NCBI RefSeq assembly: GCF_002250055.1 | Contig: NZ_CP018866.1 | Location: 1,914,501 to 1,978,500 of the forward strand | Direction: 5' to 3' | Source of the DNA: Sutcliffiella cohnii | Lineage (GTDB): Bacteria; Bacillota; Bacilli; Bacillales; Bacillaceae_I | DNA length: 64,000 bases | In this document: positions 36,183-44,337 of the stretch, in pieces | Position numbering within the stretch: the stretch's first letter is position 1 | Layout: each line of letters starts with the position of its first letter | Made by a program: the position numbers and the translations under genes | Notes under the pieces: generated by a model | The model's input: only the letters and a program-made list of their open reading frames with translations | Databases searched by the model: none | Told to the model about the DNA's origin: nothing

Positions 36183-37241
36183 TTGAACAAAATCGATTTA
36201 GGATGGAATGATTTTTTACAGCAACACTTAATAAGAACAGATAATGAAAATAGTTTAGTAGGACGCGTCATGTTAGAACATAAACGGTTATACAGAGTGA
36301 TGACAGAAAAAGGTGAACTTCTTTCAGAGATCTCAGGTAAATATCGATTTGAAGTGGAGTCTAGGGAAGAATTCCCTACAGTTGGAGATTGGGTCGTACT
36401 GACAGAACGCGTAGGGGAAGGAAAAGCAATAATAAATGCGGTGTTACCTAGATATAGTAAGTTTTCTCGAAAAAATGCAGGCACCACTACCGAAGAACAG
36501 ATTGTAGCAGCTAATGTTGATACTGTTTTCCTTGTTCAATCGTTAAATCATGACTTAAATGTGAGGCGGTTAGAACGCTATTTAATTTCAGCTTGGGAAA
36601 GTGGTTCAAACCCAGTCGTCATATTAACGAAAGCCGATCTCTGTAATGATATAGGAAATGCAGTTGCGGAAATTGAAACGGTAGCATTTGGTGTACCAAT
36701 ACATGTTGTTAGTGTAAAAGAAAGAATAGGTTTAGAAGTACTTCAACATTATTTCCAACGAGGAAAAACGGTCGCATTGCTTGGCTCTTCCGGGGCAGGA
36801 AAGTCAACGCTTACGAATTATTTACTAGATGAAGAAAAAATGGTCATTAAAGGGATTCGAGAAGATGATGATAAAGGTAGACATACAACTACTTATAGAG
36901 AATTACACGTGCTTACCGATGGTGGACTTGTTCTAGACACTCCTGGAATGAGAGAGCTCCAATTATGGGAAGTAGAAAGTGGATTACAAAGTAGTTTTCA
37001 AGATATAGAGGAGTTAGCAGAAGCTTGTAAATTTAGAGACTGTACGCATAATGGAGAGCCGAATTGTGCTGTGAGAGAAGCGATTCAAGAAGGAAAGTTG
37101 GACCTCTCCAGGTTTCAAAGTTACGTAAAGCTACAAAGAGAGCTTGCTTATTTAGAAAGAAAGAATGATAAACGTGCCCAAAGTGTCGAAAAGGATAAAT
37201 GGAAAAAAGTCCATAAAACAGTAAACCGTTCGAAAAAATGA
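36183..37241 (+). CDS. rsgA: RsgA-type circularly permuted ribosome GTPase (paralogue)
   Basis: The 352-residue protein has an OB-fold N-terminus, then the GTPase motifs in permuted order: TKAD (G4), the P-loop GSSGAGKSTL (G1) and DTPGMRE (G3). A zinc knuckle follows, C-x5-C-x-H-x6-C in CKFRDCTHNGEPNC. RsgA proteins act in late 30S subunit maturation and respond to (p)ppGpp. Bacilli normally carry rsgA next to prpC/rpe, so this copy, alone behind an attenuator, is probably a paralogue. TTG 36183 is chosen because GGAGG (36170-36174) is spaced eight bases from it. The C-terminal tail is strongly basic. Confidence 0.9.
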   Translation: MNKIDLGWNDFLQQHLIRTDNENSLVGRVMLEHKRLYRVMTEKGELLSEISGKYRFEVESREEFPTVGDWVVLTERVGEGKAIINAVLPRYSKFSRKNAGTTTEEQIVAANVDTVFLVQSLNHDLNVRRLERYLISAWESGSNPVVILTKADLCNDIGNAVAEIETVAFGVPIHVVSVKERIGLEVLQHYFQRGKTVALLGSSGAGKSTLTNYLLDEEKMVIKGIREDDDKGRHTTTYRELHVLTDGGLVLDTPGMRELQLWEVESGLQSSFQDIEELAEACKFRDCTHNGEPNCAVREAIQEGKLDLSRFQSYVKLQRELAYLERKNDKRAQSVEKDKWKKVHKTVNRSKK

Positions 37242-37243
37242 TA

Positions 37244-37285
37244 AAAAAAGCTGTCCATTTCCTGTGAGGGAGTGGGCAGCTTTTT
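37244..37285 (+). terminator. Bidirectional terminator between rsgA and the hydrolase gene
   Basis: AAAAAGCTGTCCA (37245-37257) pairs with TGGGCAGCTTTTT (37273-37285), with one G-U pair. A- and T-runs flank it on both sides, so it can serve both convergent genes. Confidence 0.85.
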
Positions 37286-37289
37286 ATCA

Positions 37290-38087
37290 TTAAACAACTT
37301 GACGAGAATGTTTTTGCTCATTTACCTCTTCCATAAATGAAAGTGATAGATCATTAAATTTACTACTTTCTTCAATATTACACACATGACCACAATTCGG
37401 AATAATTTCCATCCGTGCATTCGATTCTTTTGTAGCGTAATCTATTGTATTTTGAAGGAACATATGGTCTTCTGAACCTGAAATATACAGTTTTGGGATG
37501 TTGTTTTCATGTTGATTTAACTTATAAAATGCAGTTTTTTTATAAACCCCATCAATGATCCATTTTATATATGTTTCTTTTGAAAGCTTGTACGCTTCTT
37601 GAATAAACGCTTTACGGGAATCTGCATGATTACTTTTCGGTAACAATACTCTTGCAAATATTTTATACGGAACCATATGAGGTAATAGTGTTCGAACTGG
37701 ATAAAGCATAGATGTTCGACATAACAGCTCTCCCCATTTTTTTAATTTAGGAGTAGCCCCACCTAATATCATTGATTTGATTTTTTTTGGGTTCAATAAT
37801 GCTACTTCTTGCATAACAATCGTTCCTAAAGATAGTCCAATAAAATGAGCGGAACAAATCTTTAACTCTTCTAATATAGTGATTGTTTTTTGAGCAGAAT
37901 ATTCCATTAAATCTACACCTTGAGGTAATGGTGATTTCCCATGACCAGGAAGATCTAATAACAGTAAATTATAATTGGAGCGATATGCTTTTAACTGTTT
38001 ATAGAAAATGGTACCGTTTCCACCGAAGCCGTGAAATAGAACAATCCATTCTTTCGAAGACGGGTGTTTAATCGTTTTGTAGTACAT
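37290..38087 (-). CDS. Alpha/beta-hydrolase
   Basis: The 265-residue protein is an alpha/beta-hydrolase. It shows VLFHGFGGNG (oxyanion region), LLDLPGHGKS, the nucleophile elbow GLSLG, the acid residue in YISGSEDHMF and the catalytic His in IPNCGHVCNIE. The triad is complete, so an esterase, lipase or C-C hydrolase activity is expected in the cytoplasm. The substrate is not evident. The start ATG follows GCGAGGAACGTC. It is a single-gene unit. Confidence 0.88.
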   Translation of the reverse strand: MYYKTIKHPSSKEWIVLFHGFGGNGTIFYKQLKAYRSNYNLLLLDLPGHGKSPLPQGVDLMEYSAQKTITILEELKICSAHFIGLSLGTIVMQEVALLNPKKIKSMILGGATPKLKKWGELLCRTSMLYPVRTLLPHMVPYKIFARVLLPKSNHADSRKAFIQEAYKLSKETYIKWIIDGVYKKTAFYKLNQHENNIPKLYISGSEDHMFLQNTIDYATKESNARMEIIPNCGHVCNIEESSKFNDLSLSFMEEVNEQKHSRQVV

Positions 38088-38155
38088 GACGTTCCTCGCT
38101 TACGTAGAAAATTTTAAGTTCATTTGAGCTTAGTAAAAAAGTATACAAATAACAG

Positions 38156-38230
38156 TATACATATGTATATGGTACGTCACAACTATATTAGGAAATTAAT
38201 TGTGAACAATTATCGTATATAATTAATTGT
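38156..38230 (+). repeat. Palindrome and direct repeats upstream of the toxin-like locus
   Basis: A perfect 14-bp palindrome, TATACATATGTATA (38156-38169), is followed by two direct copies of AATTAATTGT (38194-38203 and 38221-38230, period 27). They may be regulator sites of the divergent hydrolase gene or of the downstream locus. Confidence 0.35.
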
Positions 38231-38322
38231 TAGGAATTTAATACAAAATAGGTCTACAAACACATGTTCCTGAAAAGGTGGACATGTTATAATAGGTAAG
38301 ACTTGTATAATAGACGGGTGGA

Positions 38323-38522
38323 GCGGCTAAAGCCTCTGTGGGAATGGAGGTGGTGCCGATGAGTGAGATCCAAGTGGCATTGTTGACCGGAATGTTTATT
38401 TTGGCGTTCTTAAATATTGTCATAGTGTTAATAAAGGAAATCACAAAAAAATAATCCACCCGTGACTTAATTGCTGTTAAGGTAGCCGGGTGGATTATTT
38501 ACTTGTGCTCCACAGTAGCCGC
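38323..38522 (+). ncRNA. Structured toxin-like mRNA with complementary 5' and 3' arms
   Basis: In the 5' leader GCGGCTA (38323-38329) and CTGTGG (38336-38341) are together complementary to the 13 bases CCACAGTAGCCGC (38510-38522) downstream of the small gene. A perfect 14-bp hairpin (38449-38462 with 38487-38500) starts within the last codons. TATAAT sites at 38288 and 38306 could start the transcript. Long-range 5'-3' pairing is typical of type I toxin mRNAs. Confidence 0.5.
38359..38454 (+). CDS. 31-residue holin-like peptide, candidate type I toxin
   Basis: The peptide is MSEIQVALLTGMFILAFLN followed by IVIVLIKEITKK: one membrane helix with a lysine-rich end. This is the form of BsrG/TxpA/Fst-type and 'putative holin-like toxin' peptides. 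GGAGG (38346-38350) stands eight bases before the ATG, in the context GGAGGTGGTGCCG that recurs in such loci. The mRNA structure described in the separate entry supports this. I could not identify an antisense antitoxin promoter, so the assignment is an inference. If it is toxic, it would depolarise or deform the membrane. Confidence 0.5.
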   Translation: MSEIQVALLTGMFILAFLNIVIVLIKEITKK

Positions 38523-38552
38523 GCTTTCCGCGGACATTATCCAAGTCAGGAG

Positions 38553-38590
38553 GCAAAGTGTTGGCGCACTTTGCTTCTTTTTTTCTTAAA
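38553..38590 (+). terminator. Intrinsic terminator downstream of the toxin-like locus
   Basis: GCAAAGTG (38553-38560, with loop TTGGCG) pairs with CACTTTGC (38567-38574), followed by TTCTTTTTTTTC. Confidence 0.85.
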
Positions 38591-38718
38591 TATATACTTT
38601 ATCATATACGAAAACAGCTTTTTGATTCAAGTATTTTTAATAAATAGTCATATATTTCTTATAATTGTTCTCTTATAATAGGAATAAAGAATTAGGTAGT
38701 AAAAGTGGGGGGAGTAAT

Positions 38719-39105
38719 ATGCGACCAATCATACTTTTTGATGGTGTTTGTAACTTTTGTGAATCATCCGTGCAATTTATTATGAAACGTGATGCTAAGG
38801 AACTTTTTTTATTTGCATCGTTACAAGGAAAAACTGGTCAACAATTGATAGAACAACATTCAATTTTAACGGATAGTGTAGTTTTAGTAACAGAAAAAGG
38901 CATTTTTACAAAATCTGATGCTGCCTTAAAAATTTGTAAGCATTTAACGTTTCCGTGGAAGTTAGCTTATGTCTTTATCATTATTCCACGAGCTATTCGT
39001 GATTGGATTTATGATAAGTTTGCAAAAAATCGTTATAAATGGTTCGGAAAGAAAGCTGCTTGTATGTTACCTACGCCAGAAGAACGAGCGCGCTTTTTAG
39101 AGTAA
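38719..39105 (+). CDS. yuxK: DCC-family thiol-disulfide oxidoreductase (YuxK-like)
   Basis: The 128-residue protein begins IILFDGVCNFCESSVQFIMKRD. DGVCNFC is the DxxCxxC motif that defines the DCC family (DUF393). TKSDAALKICKHL and the Trp-rich IPRAIRDWIYD and RYKWFGK segments are also typical. The family is predicted to have a thioredoxin-like fold; its substrates are unknown. The frame opens at 38665, but GGGGGGAG (38707-38714) sets ATG 38719. It is followed after 32 bases by the YwaF-like gene on the same strand. Confidence 0.9.
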   Translation: MRPIILFDGVCNFCESSVQFIMKRDAKELFLFASLQGKTGQQLIEQHSILTDSVVLVTEKGIFTKSDAALKICKHLTFPWKLAYVFIIIPRAIRDWIYDKFAKNRYKWFGKKAACMLPTPEERARFLE

Positions 39106-39137
39106 AAGTAAAAGTTAAAGAGAAGGGATAGAAAAAA

Positions 39138-39869
39138 ATGTTAGAAACATTTTTAGACCCGTACAATGTATTAAAGGGATCACTTATATTCTCTACCACA
39201 CATATTTTCGTTCTTATAATTATATTGCTTGCTGTAGTAGCCTTATATCTTTTTAGAAACAGTCCTTTTATCACACGATATGTCAGATGGTTCATTTTAT
39301 TTCTGCTAATTATTAGTGAACTATCTTTGAACGTTTGGTATTTATCTATGAATGTATGGAATGTTAAAGATACGTTACCATTACAGCTATGCTCTATCAG
39401 TCTTTATTTATGTTGTTGGATGATGCTGACGAAACAAAAAATTATTCTTGAAGTCGTTTATTTTTTAGGCATTGGTGGTGCTATACAAGCGTTGCTGACA
39501 CCGGAACTGTTTTACGGATTCCCGCATTTCCGTTTTATCCAATTCTTCCTTGCACATAGTATGATTATACTGGCCATTTTATATATGATTTGGGTAGAAA
39601 AATACAGGATTTCTTTTTCTTCCTTGTGGAAAGCATTTATAAGTTTGCAATGTATTGCGCTCATTGTTTATGTCATTAACATTGTTACTGGTGGGAATTA
39701 TATGTTTTTAATGGGAAAGCCTGCTAATCCAACTCTTTTAGATATGTTAGGACCTTATCCTATCTACATTATTTTCCTTGAATTAGTAGTTTTTATCATT
39801 TTTCTCCTCTTATATTTACCTTTTAGAATGACAAAAAAATATGAAGAAAAACGGCTATCTCATTTCTAG
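39138..39869 (+). CDS. ywaF: YwaF-family integral membrane protein (TIGR02206)
   Basis: The 243-residue protein has about six to seven hydrophobic helices. It fits the TIGR02206 family, of which B. subtilis YwaF is a member. LPLQLCSISLYL, the GGAIQALLTPE turn and HFRFIQFFLAHS are the recognisable parts. The role is unknown. RBS: GAGAAGGGA. The last codons form the left arm of the terminator. Function cannot be read from its yuxK-like neighbour. Confidence 0.85.
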   Translation: MLETFLDPYNVLKGSLIFSTTHIFVLIIILLAVVALYLFRNSPFITRYVRWFILFLLIISELSLNVWYLSMNVWNVKDTLPLQLCSISLYLCCWMMLTKQKIILEVVYFLGIGGAIQALLTPELFYGFPHFRFIQFFLAHSMIILAILYMIWVEKYRISFSSLWKAFISLQCIALIVYVINIVTGGNYMFLMGKPANPTLLDMLGPYPIYIIFLELVVFIIFLLLYLPFRMTKKYEEKRLSHF

Positions 39870-39886
39870 GTAGCCGTTTTCTCATG
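39848..39886 (+). terminator. Intrinsic terminator overlapping the end of the ywaF-like gene
   Basis: AAAACGGCTA (39848-39857, within the coding region) pairs with TAGCCGTTTT (39871-39880). Confidence 0.8.
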
Positions 39887-39892
39887 CGCTAA

Positions 39893-39985
39893 TTATTTAG
39901 TTAGTTTGTTTTTTATAAAGCGATATGCACCGAAAAAGATAAAGGCGAATGCCGCCACAATAATAATATCTAATACTGTAGTCAT
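39893..39985 (-). CDS. 30-residue single-helix membrane peptide
   Basis: The frame reads MTTVLDIIIVAAFAFIFFGA and then YRFIKNKLTK. It is one hydrophobic helix with a basic C-terminus, inside-positive. ACGGAGG stands eight bases before the ATG (at 39985), a strong translation signal for such a short frame. It lies between the terminator of the ywaF-like gene and a divergent small membrane gene. The function is unknown. A small regulatory membrane peptide or a toxin are both possible. The ~190 bases upstream to 40172 hold only promoter-like AT-rich sequence. Confidence 0.6.
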   Translation of the reverse strand: MTTVLDIIIVAAFAFIFFGAYRFIKNKLTK

Positions 39986-40172
39986 AAGGTGTACCTCCGT
40001 TTTTAACATGATTCTATATTACTAATAGTTTACTCTGATTTCAATGTAAACGTTTTTAGAGTATGTAGTAGAGAGCGTGTAACAGTACTACTTTGAACAT
40101 ACAAAAAATTATTAAGCGCCGTGCCCTTCCTTACCTTTTTACATAGTATAAGTTGAAGGGGTAGGGGATATT

Positions 40173-40457
40173 ATGAAAACAACTTTAATGAAATATTTAG
40201 GATTGACGCTTGTTTTAATTGTATTTTTATATAGTTTTTTGGCGGTTATGACTTATCAAAATATACAACTGCAAATTGTTAAACTCCAACAATTAGAAGA
40301 GCAATATGATAAGAGAGAAGCACAAGGAGAAGTTCCATCTAAATTACGGCAAGACTATGAACGACAATATAATACGTATCAACGACAACTTTCAAGAGTT
40401 CAGTCATTTTGGATGAAATGGATCTTTGATTTTCCAGAATTTCGAAGTCCTTCATAA
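40173..40457 (+). CDS. Small membrane-anchored coiled-coil protein
   Basis: The 94-residue protein has one N-terminal membrane helix (about 8-28). A Gln/Glu-rich coiled coil follows (about 30-78), then a Trp-containing C-terminus. It has the topology of a bitopic protein with either an extracellular or a cytoplasmic coiled coil. RBS: AAGGGGTAGGGG. I do not recognise the family. It is a single-gene unit between terminators. Confidence 0.65.
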   Translation: MKTTLMKYLGLTLVLIVFLYSFLAVMTYQNIQLQIVKLQQLEEQYDKREAQGEVPSKLRQDYERQYNTYQRQLSRVQSFWMKWIFDFPEFRSPS

Positions 40458-40474
40458 AAGATGAATACTAACAA

Positions 40475-40500
40475 AAAACACCATTAGTGGTGTTTTTTTG
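40475..40500 (+). terminator. Intrinsic terminator after the coiled-coil gene
   Basis: AAAACACCA (40475-40483) pairs with TGGTGTTTT (40488-40496) around TTAG, then further T. Confidence 0.85.
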
Positions 40501-40563
40501 TTTTACTGATTGATGGTTTGTGATTGATTTTGAAAGAAGTTGATGGAAAATGAATGTTTTTGG

Positions 40564-40592
40564 TTGATTTATGCAAACACTTACAATACAAT
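40564..40592 (+). promoter_or_regulatory. fru operon promoter overlapping a candidate cre site
   Basis: TTGATT (40564-40569) and TACAAT (40587-40592) with a 17-base spacer form a good promoter. ATGCAAACACTTACA (40571-40585), between them, matches the CcpA-binding cre consensus WTGNAANCGNWNNCA except for the central CG, which is CA here. FruR binding would be expected in the same region. Confidence 0.6.
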
Positions 40593-40663
40593 ATACAGTG
40601 AAAGTTAAATGATAAGGTATCTTCTCGATAATGAATACAATCGTCGTTAGAAAAGGTGATGGA

Positions 40664-41416
40664 ATGTTAACACCAGAAAGACAAAAAATAATATTAGATT
40701 TGTTGCAAGTACAAGAAATAGTAAAAATTCAAGAGTTAATTGATATAACAGGCGCATCAGAATCAACAATCCGTAGAGATTTAAGTCAGCTCGAACAAGA
40801 AAAAAAATTAAAGCGAGTTCATGGTGGAGCTTCTAGACTTCATCAAAAAGGCGAAGAATTAAGTATTCAAGAGAAATCTTCTCAAAATCTCACTAAGAAA
40901 AAGGAAATTGCTGAATTAGCAGCTTCTATTATCGAAGACGGAGATTGCATCTATATTGATGCTGGAACAACGACATTACAACTCATTACAAAAATAACGA
41001 AAAAAAATATAACCGTTGTTACTAATGGATTTGCCCATATTCAAATCCTTACGGAAAAAGGAATTCCTACTTATGTAGTTGGGGGCTATATGAAGCCTAA
41101 AACAGGGGCGATCGTGGGAAGTAAGGCAGTAGAAAGTTTAAGTAGTTATTACTTTGATAAAGCATTTATTGGTGCAAATGGTGCTCATCCAACTGCTGGC
41201 TATACAACACCAGATCCAGAAGAAGCAAACGTCAAACAGTTAGCAATTAAACAATCAAGACAAGCTTACGTCTTGATTGATGATACAAAAATGAATGATA
41301 TAACGTTTATTAAAATTGCCGATTTAAAAGAAGCAACGATAATAACGAACCAAATCGAAAAAGATGTAAAGACAACCTATGAACAAAAAACAACAGTGAT
41401 GGTGGTGCAACAATGA
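40664..41416 (+). CDS. fruR: FruR, DeoR-family regulator of fructose use
   Basis: The 250-residue protein has the DeoR N-terminal helix-turn-helix (LTPERQKIILDLLQ ... ESTIRRDLSQLEQEKKLKRVHGGA). The sugar-phosphate-sensing C-terminal domain shows GDCIYIDAGTTT, KAFIGANGAHPTAGYTTPDPEEA and KQSRQAYVLIDDTK. DeoR-family FruR usually represses the fru operon until fructose 1-phosphate accumulates. The frame opens at 40631, but AAAGGTGAT (40652-40660) sets ATG 40664. The stop overlaps the fruK start in ATGA. Confidence 0.93.
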   Translation: MLTPERQKIILDLLQVQEIVKIQELIDITGASESTIRRDLSQLEQEKKLKRVHGGASRLHQKGEELSIQEKSSQNLTKKKEIAELAASIIEDGDCIYIDAGTTTLQLITKITKKNITVVTNGFAHIQILTEKGIPTYVVGGYMKPKTGAIVGSKAVESLSSYYFDKAFIGANGAHPTAGYTTPDPEEANVKQLAIKQSRQAYVLIDDTKMNDITFIKIADLKEATIITNQIEKDVKTTYEQKTTVMVVQQ

Positions 41417-42345
41417 TCTATACCGTAACATTAAACCCTTCGATTGATTACGTAATGAGTATTTCTTCATTTCAGGAAGGTGTTGTCAACAGAGCCTCCC
41501 AAACTATGTATTATCCGGGTGGAAAGGGGCTTAACGTATCGAGAGTGCTAACAAAATTAGGGACAAGCACAACTGCTCTAGGGTTTGTAGCTGGGTTCAC
41601 GGGAAACTTCATTAAAGAAAAATTATTAGAGGAACAAGTTAATGAAAAACTTATTGAAGTTGAAGGTGTATCAAGAATTAATGTGAAACTAAAAGCCAAG
41701 ATGGAATCAGAAATAAATGGAACTGGACCGGTAGTGTCAGAGAATAACATCGACCTATTAATTGGACAACTACAATCATTAAATGAAGGGGATATTGTAG
41801 TGCTAGCTGGAAGTATTCCTAATACAATGCCTTCTACTATTTATGAAACGCTCATGAGCGTATGTGCAAAAAATAACGTTAAAGTGGTACTTGATACTGG
41901 TGGAGAAATGTTAACTAAACTACTCGATTGGAAGCCGTTTTTAATAAAACCGAACCATCATGAGCTTGGTGATCTATTTAATGTAACAATAGAATCAACA
42001 GAAGAAGCGATTCATTACGCACAGAAAGTGTTAGAGCAAGGGGTAGAAAATATTATCGTTTCTATGGCCGGAGATGGCGCCATCTTAGCAACGAAGCAAG
42101 GAACGTATTTTGCAAAAGCACCTAAAGGTGTAGTGAAAAACTCTGTAGGTGCGGGAGACTCGTTAGTAGCAGGCTTCTTAGCAGGATACAGTAAAGAAAA
42201 AAATATTTTGCATGCATTACAAAATGGAATTGCAGCTGGTAGCGCGACTGCATTTTCTCATGACCTTTGTGAAAAAGAAGAGGTTGAGAGATTACTTAAT
42301 GAAGTAGTATTACAGGAAGTAAATTTGGAGGACATTAAAAAATGA
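41413..42345 (+). CDS. fruK: 1-Phosphofructokinase
   Basis: FruK phosphorylates fructose 1-phosphate to fructose 1,6-bisphosphate. The 310-residue protein is a PfkB-family kinase with LNPSIDYVMSI at the N-terminus, YYPGGKGLNVSRVL, and the C-terminal catalytic motif KNSVGAGDSLVAGFLAGY, where the Asp is the base. ATGA overlaps on both sides couple it to fruR and fruA. The order fruR-fruK-fruA is the standard Bacillus arrangement. Confidence 0.96.
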   Translation: MIYTVTLNPSIDYVMSISSFQEGVVNRASQTMYYPGGKGLNVSRVLTKLGTSTTALGFVAGFTGNFIKEKLLEEQVNEKLIEVEGVSRINVKLKAKMESEINGTGPVVSENNIDLLIGQLQSLNEGDIVVLAGSIPNTMPSTIYETLMSVCAKNNVKVVLDTGGEMLTKLLDWKPFLIKPNHHELGDLFNVTIESTEEAIHYAQKVLEQGVENIIVSMAGDGAILATKQGTYFAKAPKGVVKNSVGAGDSLVAGFLAGYSKEKNILHALQNGIAAGSATAFSHDLCEKEEVERLLNEVVLQEVNLEDIKK

Positions 42346-44213
42346 ACATCACACAATTATTGACAGAAGAAACGATATCCCTTCGATTAAAGGCAAGTTC
42401 AAAAGAAAGTGTTATTCGCGAACTTGTTGATACGTTAGATCGAGCGGGAAAACTTCAAGATAAAGTAGAATTTGAGCAGAAAATAAAAGAAAGAGAAGCC
42501 CAAAGTACGACGGGAATTGGAGAAGGTATTGCGATTCCACATGCAAAAACTAAGGCAGTTCAAACTCCTGCAATTGCATTTGGAATTTCAAAAGCAGGAG
42601 TAGACTATGAATCTCTAGACTCTCAACCTAGTCATTTATTTTTTATGATAGCTGCAAGCGAAGGAGCTAACAATGCACATTTAGAAACGTTATCTCGGTT
42701 ATCCTCGATGCTAATGGATACTAATTTTCGAAATCAATTGTTACAAGCAAATAGTAAACAAGAAATAATCGATATAATAAATGAAAAGGAAAAAGAACTT
42801 TTCAAAGAAGAGGAAAAAGAAGTAGTAGAAGAAGCTGGTATGATTTTGGCGGTAACAGCTTGTCCAACTGGAATCGCCCATACGTATATGGCTGCTGATG
42901 CTTTAAAAAATAAAGCAAAAGAATTAGGATTATCCATTAAAGTTGAAACGAATGGATCAAGTGGTGTTAAAAATAAATTAAAAGCTAGTGATATCGAGGC
43001 GGCAGCAGGGATCATTGTAGCGGCTGACAAGCAAGTTGAGATGGAACGATTTGCAGGAAAGAAAATAATTGAAGTCCCAGTTGCACAAGCGATTAGGAAG
43101 CCACAGGAATTGCTAGAAAAAGCTAAGCGTGGGGAAGGGACAACTTTTGTTAGTAGTGGCAAGAGTTCTAACGAGGAGGAAAAAGGAAATAGAAAAGGCG
43201 GCTCACAGTTTTATAAACATTTAATGAGCGGTGTTTCTAATATGCTTCCGTTTGTCGTAGGTGGAGGAATATTAATCGCTATATCGTTCATGTTCGGAAT
43301 TGAAGCTGCTAATCCGGATCACCCGGACTACCATTGGTTTGCAGAAGCGCTATCGATTATCGGTGGTGGGAATGCGTTTGGTCTAATGATTCCAGTTTTA
43401 GCCGGATTTATTGCAATGAGTATCGCCGACCGTCCAGGTCTAGCTCCAGGTATGATTGGAGGACTTATTGCGTCAACTGGTGAGGCCGGATTTTTAGGAG
43501 GACTCATCGCTGGTTTCTTTGCAGGCTATATTGTGTTAGGAATTAAAAAAGCATTAAGTGGTTTGCCGGCCTCTCTAGAAGGGTTAAAACCAGTGCTTCT
43601 TTACCCTCTTTTCGGTATCTTTATTACTGGGATGTTTATGCTATATATTGTAACTCCTTTAAAAGCTTTCAATGAAGGTTTAATTTCAATATTAGGTGGT
43701 TTAGGCTCGGGTAATTTAATTTTACTTGGTCTTATACTTGGAGCAATGATGTCCATTGATATGGGTGGTCCAATTAATAAGGCAGCATTTACGTTTGGGA
43801 TTGCTATGATTGACGCCGGAAACTATGCACCACATGCTGCAATTATGGCAGGTGGAATGGTTCCTCCATTAGGAATAGCGTTGGCGACAACTTTGTTCAA
43901 AAATAAGTTTACGAAACAAGAACGTGAAGCTGGAAAAACGAATTATATTATGGGAGCAAGTTTCATTACAGAAGGGGCGATTCCGTTTGCTGCAGCAGAT
44001 CCGATGCGTGTAATTCCTTCTGCAGTTGTAGGTTCAGCAGTAGCAGGTGCACTTACAATGGTTTTCGGAATTGGTTTACCAGCTCCACACGGTGGTATTT
44101 TCGTAGTTCCAATCGTTTCTGGAAGTATGCTTTTATATTTATTAGCTATCGTCATCGGTTCTGTCATAACGGCACTAATGGTCGGATTATTAAAGAAAAA
44201 GCCAACAGTATAG
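42342..44213 (+). CDS. fruA: Fructose-specific PTS enzyme IIABC
   Basis: FruA imports and phosphorylates fructose at carbon 1, using phosphate from HPr. The 623-residue protein holds three domains. IIA is about 1-150, with His67 in GIAIPHAKT. IIB is about 165-265, with Cys174 in VTACPTGIAHTYMAADAL. The membrane IIC is about 290-620, with MLPFVVGGGILIA, MSIDMGGPINKAAF and FITEGAIPFAAADP. All catalytic residues are present. It ends the operon before a strong terminator. Confidence 0.96.
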   Translation: MNITQLLTEETISLRLKASSKESVIRELVDTLDRAGKLQDKVEFEQKIKEREAQSTTGIGEGIAIPHAKTKAVQTPAIAFGISKAGVDYESLDSQPSHLFFMIAASEGANNAHLETLSRLSSMLMDTNFRNQLLQANSKQEIIDIINEKEKELFKEEEKEVVEEAGMILAVTACPTGIAHTYMAADALKNKAKELGLSIKVETNGSSGVKNKLKASDIEAAAGIIVAADKQVEMERFAGKKIIEVPVAQAIRKPQELLEKAKRGEGTTFVSSGKSSNEEEKGNRKGGSQFYKHLMSGVSNMLPFVVGGGILIAISFMFGIEAANPDHPDYHWFAEALSIIGGGNAFGLMIPVLAGFIAMSIADRPGLAPGMIGGLIASTGEAGFLGGLIAGFFAGYIVLGIKKALSGLPASLEGLKPVLLYPLFGIFITGMFMLYIVTPLKAFNEGLISILGGLGSGNLILLGLILGAMMSIDMGGPINKAAFTFGIAMIDAGNYAPHAAIMAGGMVPPLGIALATTLFKNKFTKQEREAGKTNYIMGASFITEGAIPFAAADPMRVIPSAVVGSAVAGALTMVFGIGLPAPHGGIFVVPIVSGSMLLYLLAIVIGSVITALMVGLLKKKPTV

Positions 44214-44221
44214 GAGAGAAC

Positions 44222-44252
44222 AAAAAGCGATAGGTAAAACTATCGCTTTTTT
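44222..44252 (+). terminator. Intrinsic terminator of the fru operon
   Basis: AAAAAGCGATAG (44222-44233) pairs perfectly with CTATCGCTTTTT (44240-44251). Confidence 0.92.
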
Positions 44253-44337
44253 CAATGTTTTGAAGCGTAAAAGTAAAAGTACGTATGCTATACTTTAACA
44301 GAAATAGTTTATACGTATAAAAAGGGTGGGAACTACA

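Noticed and set aside
38238-38459. 73-codon minus-strand frame over the toxin-like gene
   Set aside because: No ribosome binding site; it spans the promoter, leader and hairpin of the opposite strand. An antisense RNA may exist here, but not this protein.
38490-38678. 62-codon plus-strand frame after the toxin-like gene
   Set aside because: It reads through a hairpin and an intrinsic terminator and has no ribosome binding site.
42734-43162. 142-codon minus-strand frame inside fruA
   Set aside because: It mirrors the well-conserved IIB domain and has no ribosome binding site or recognisable domain.
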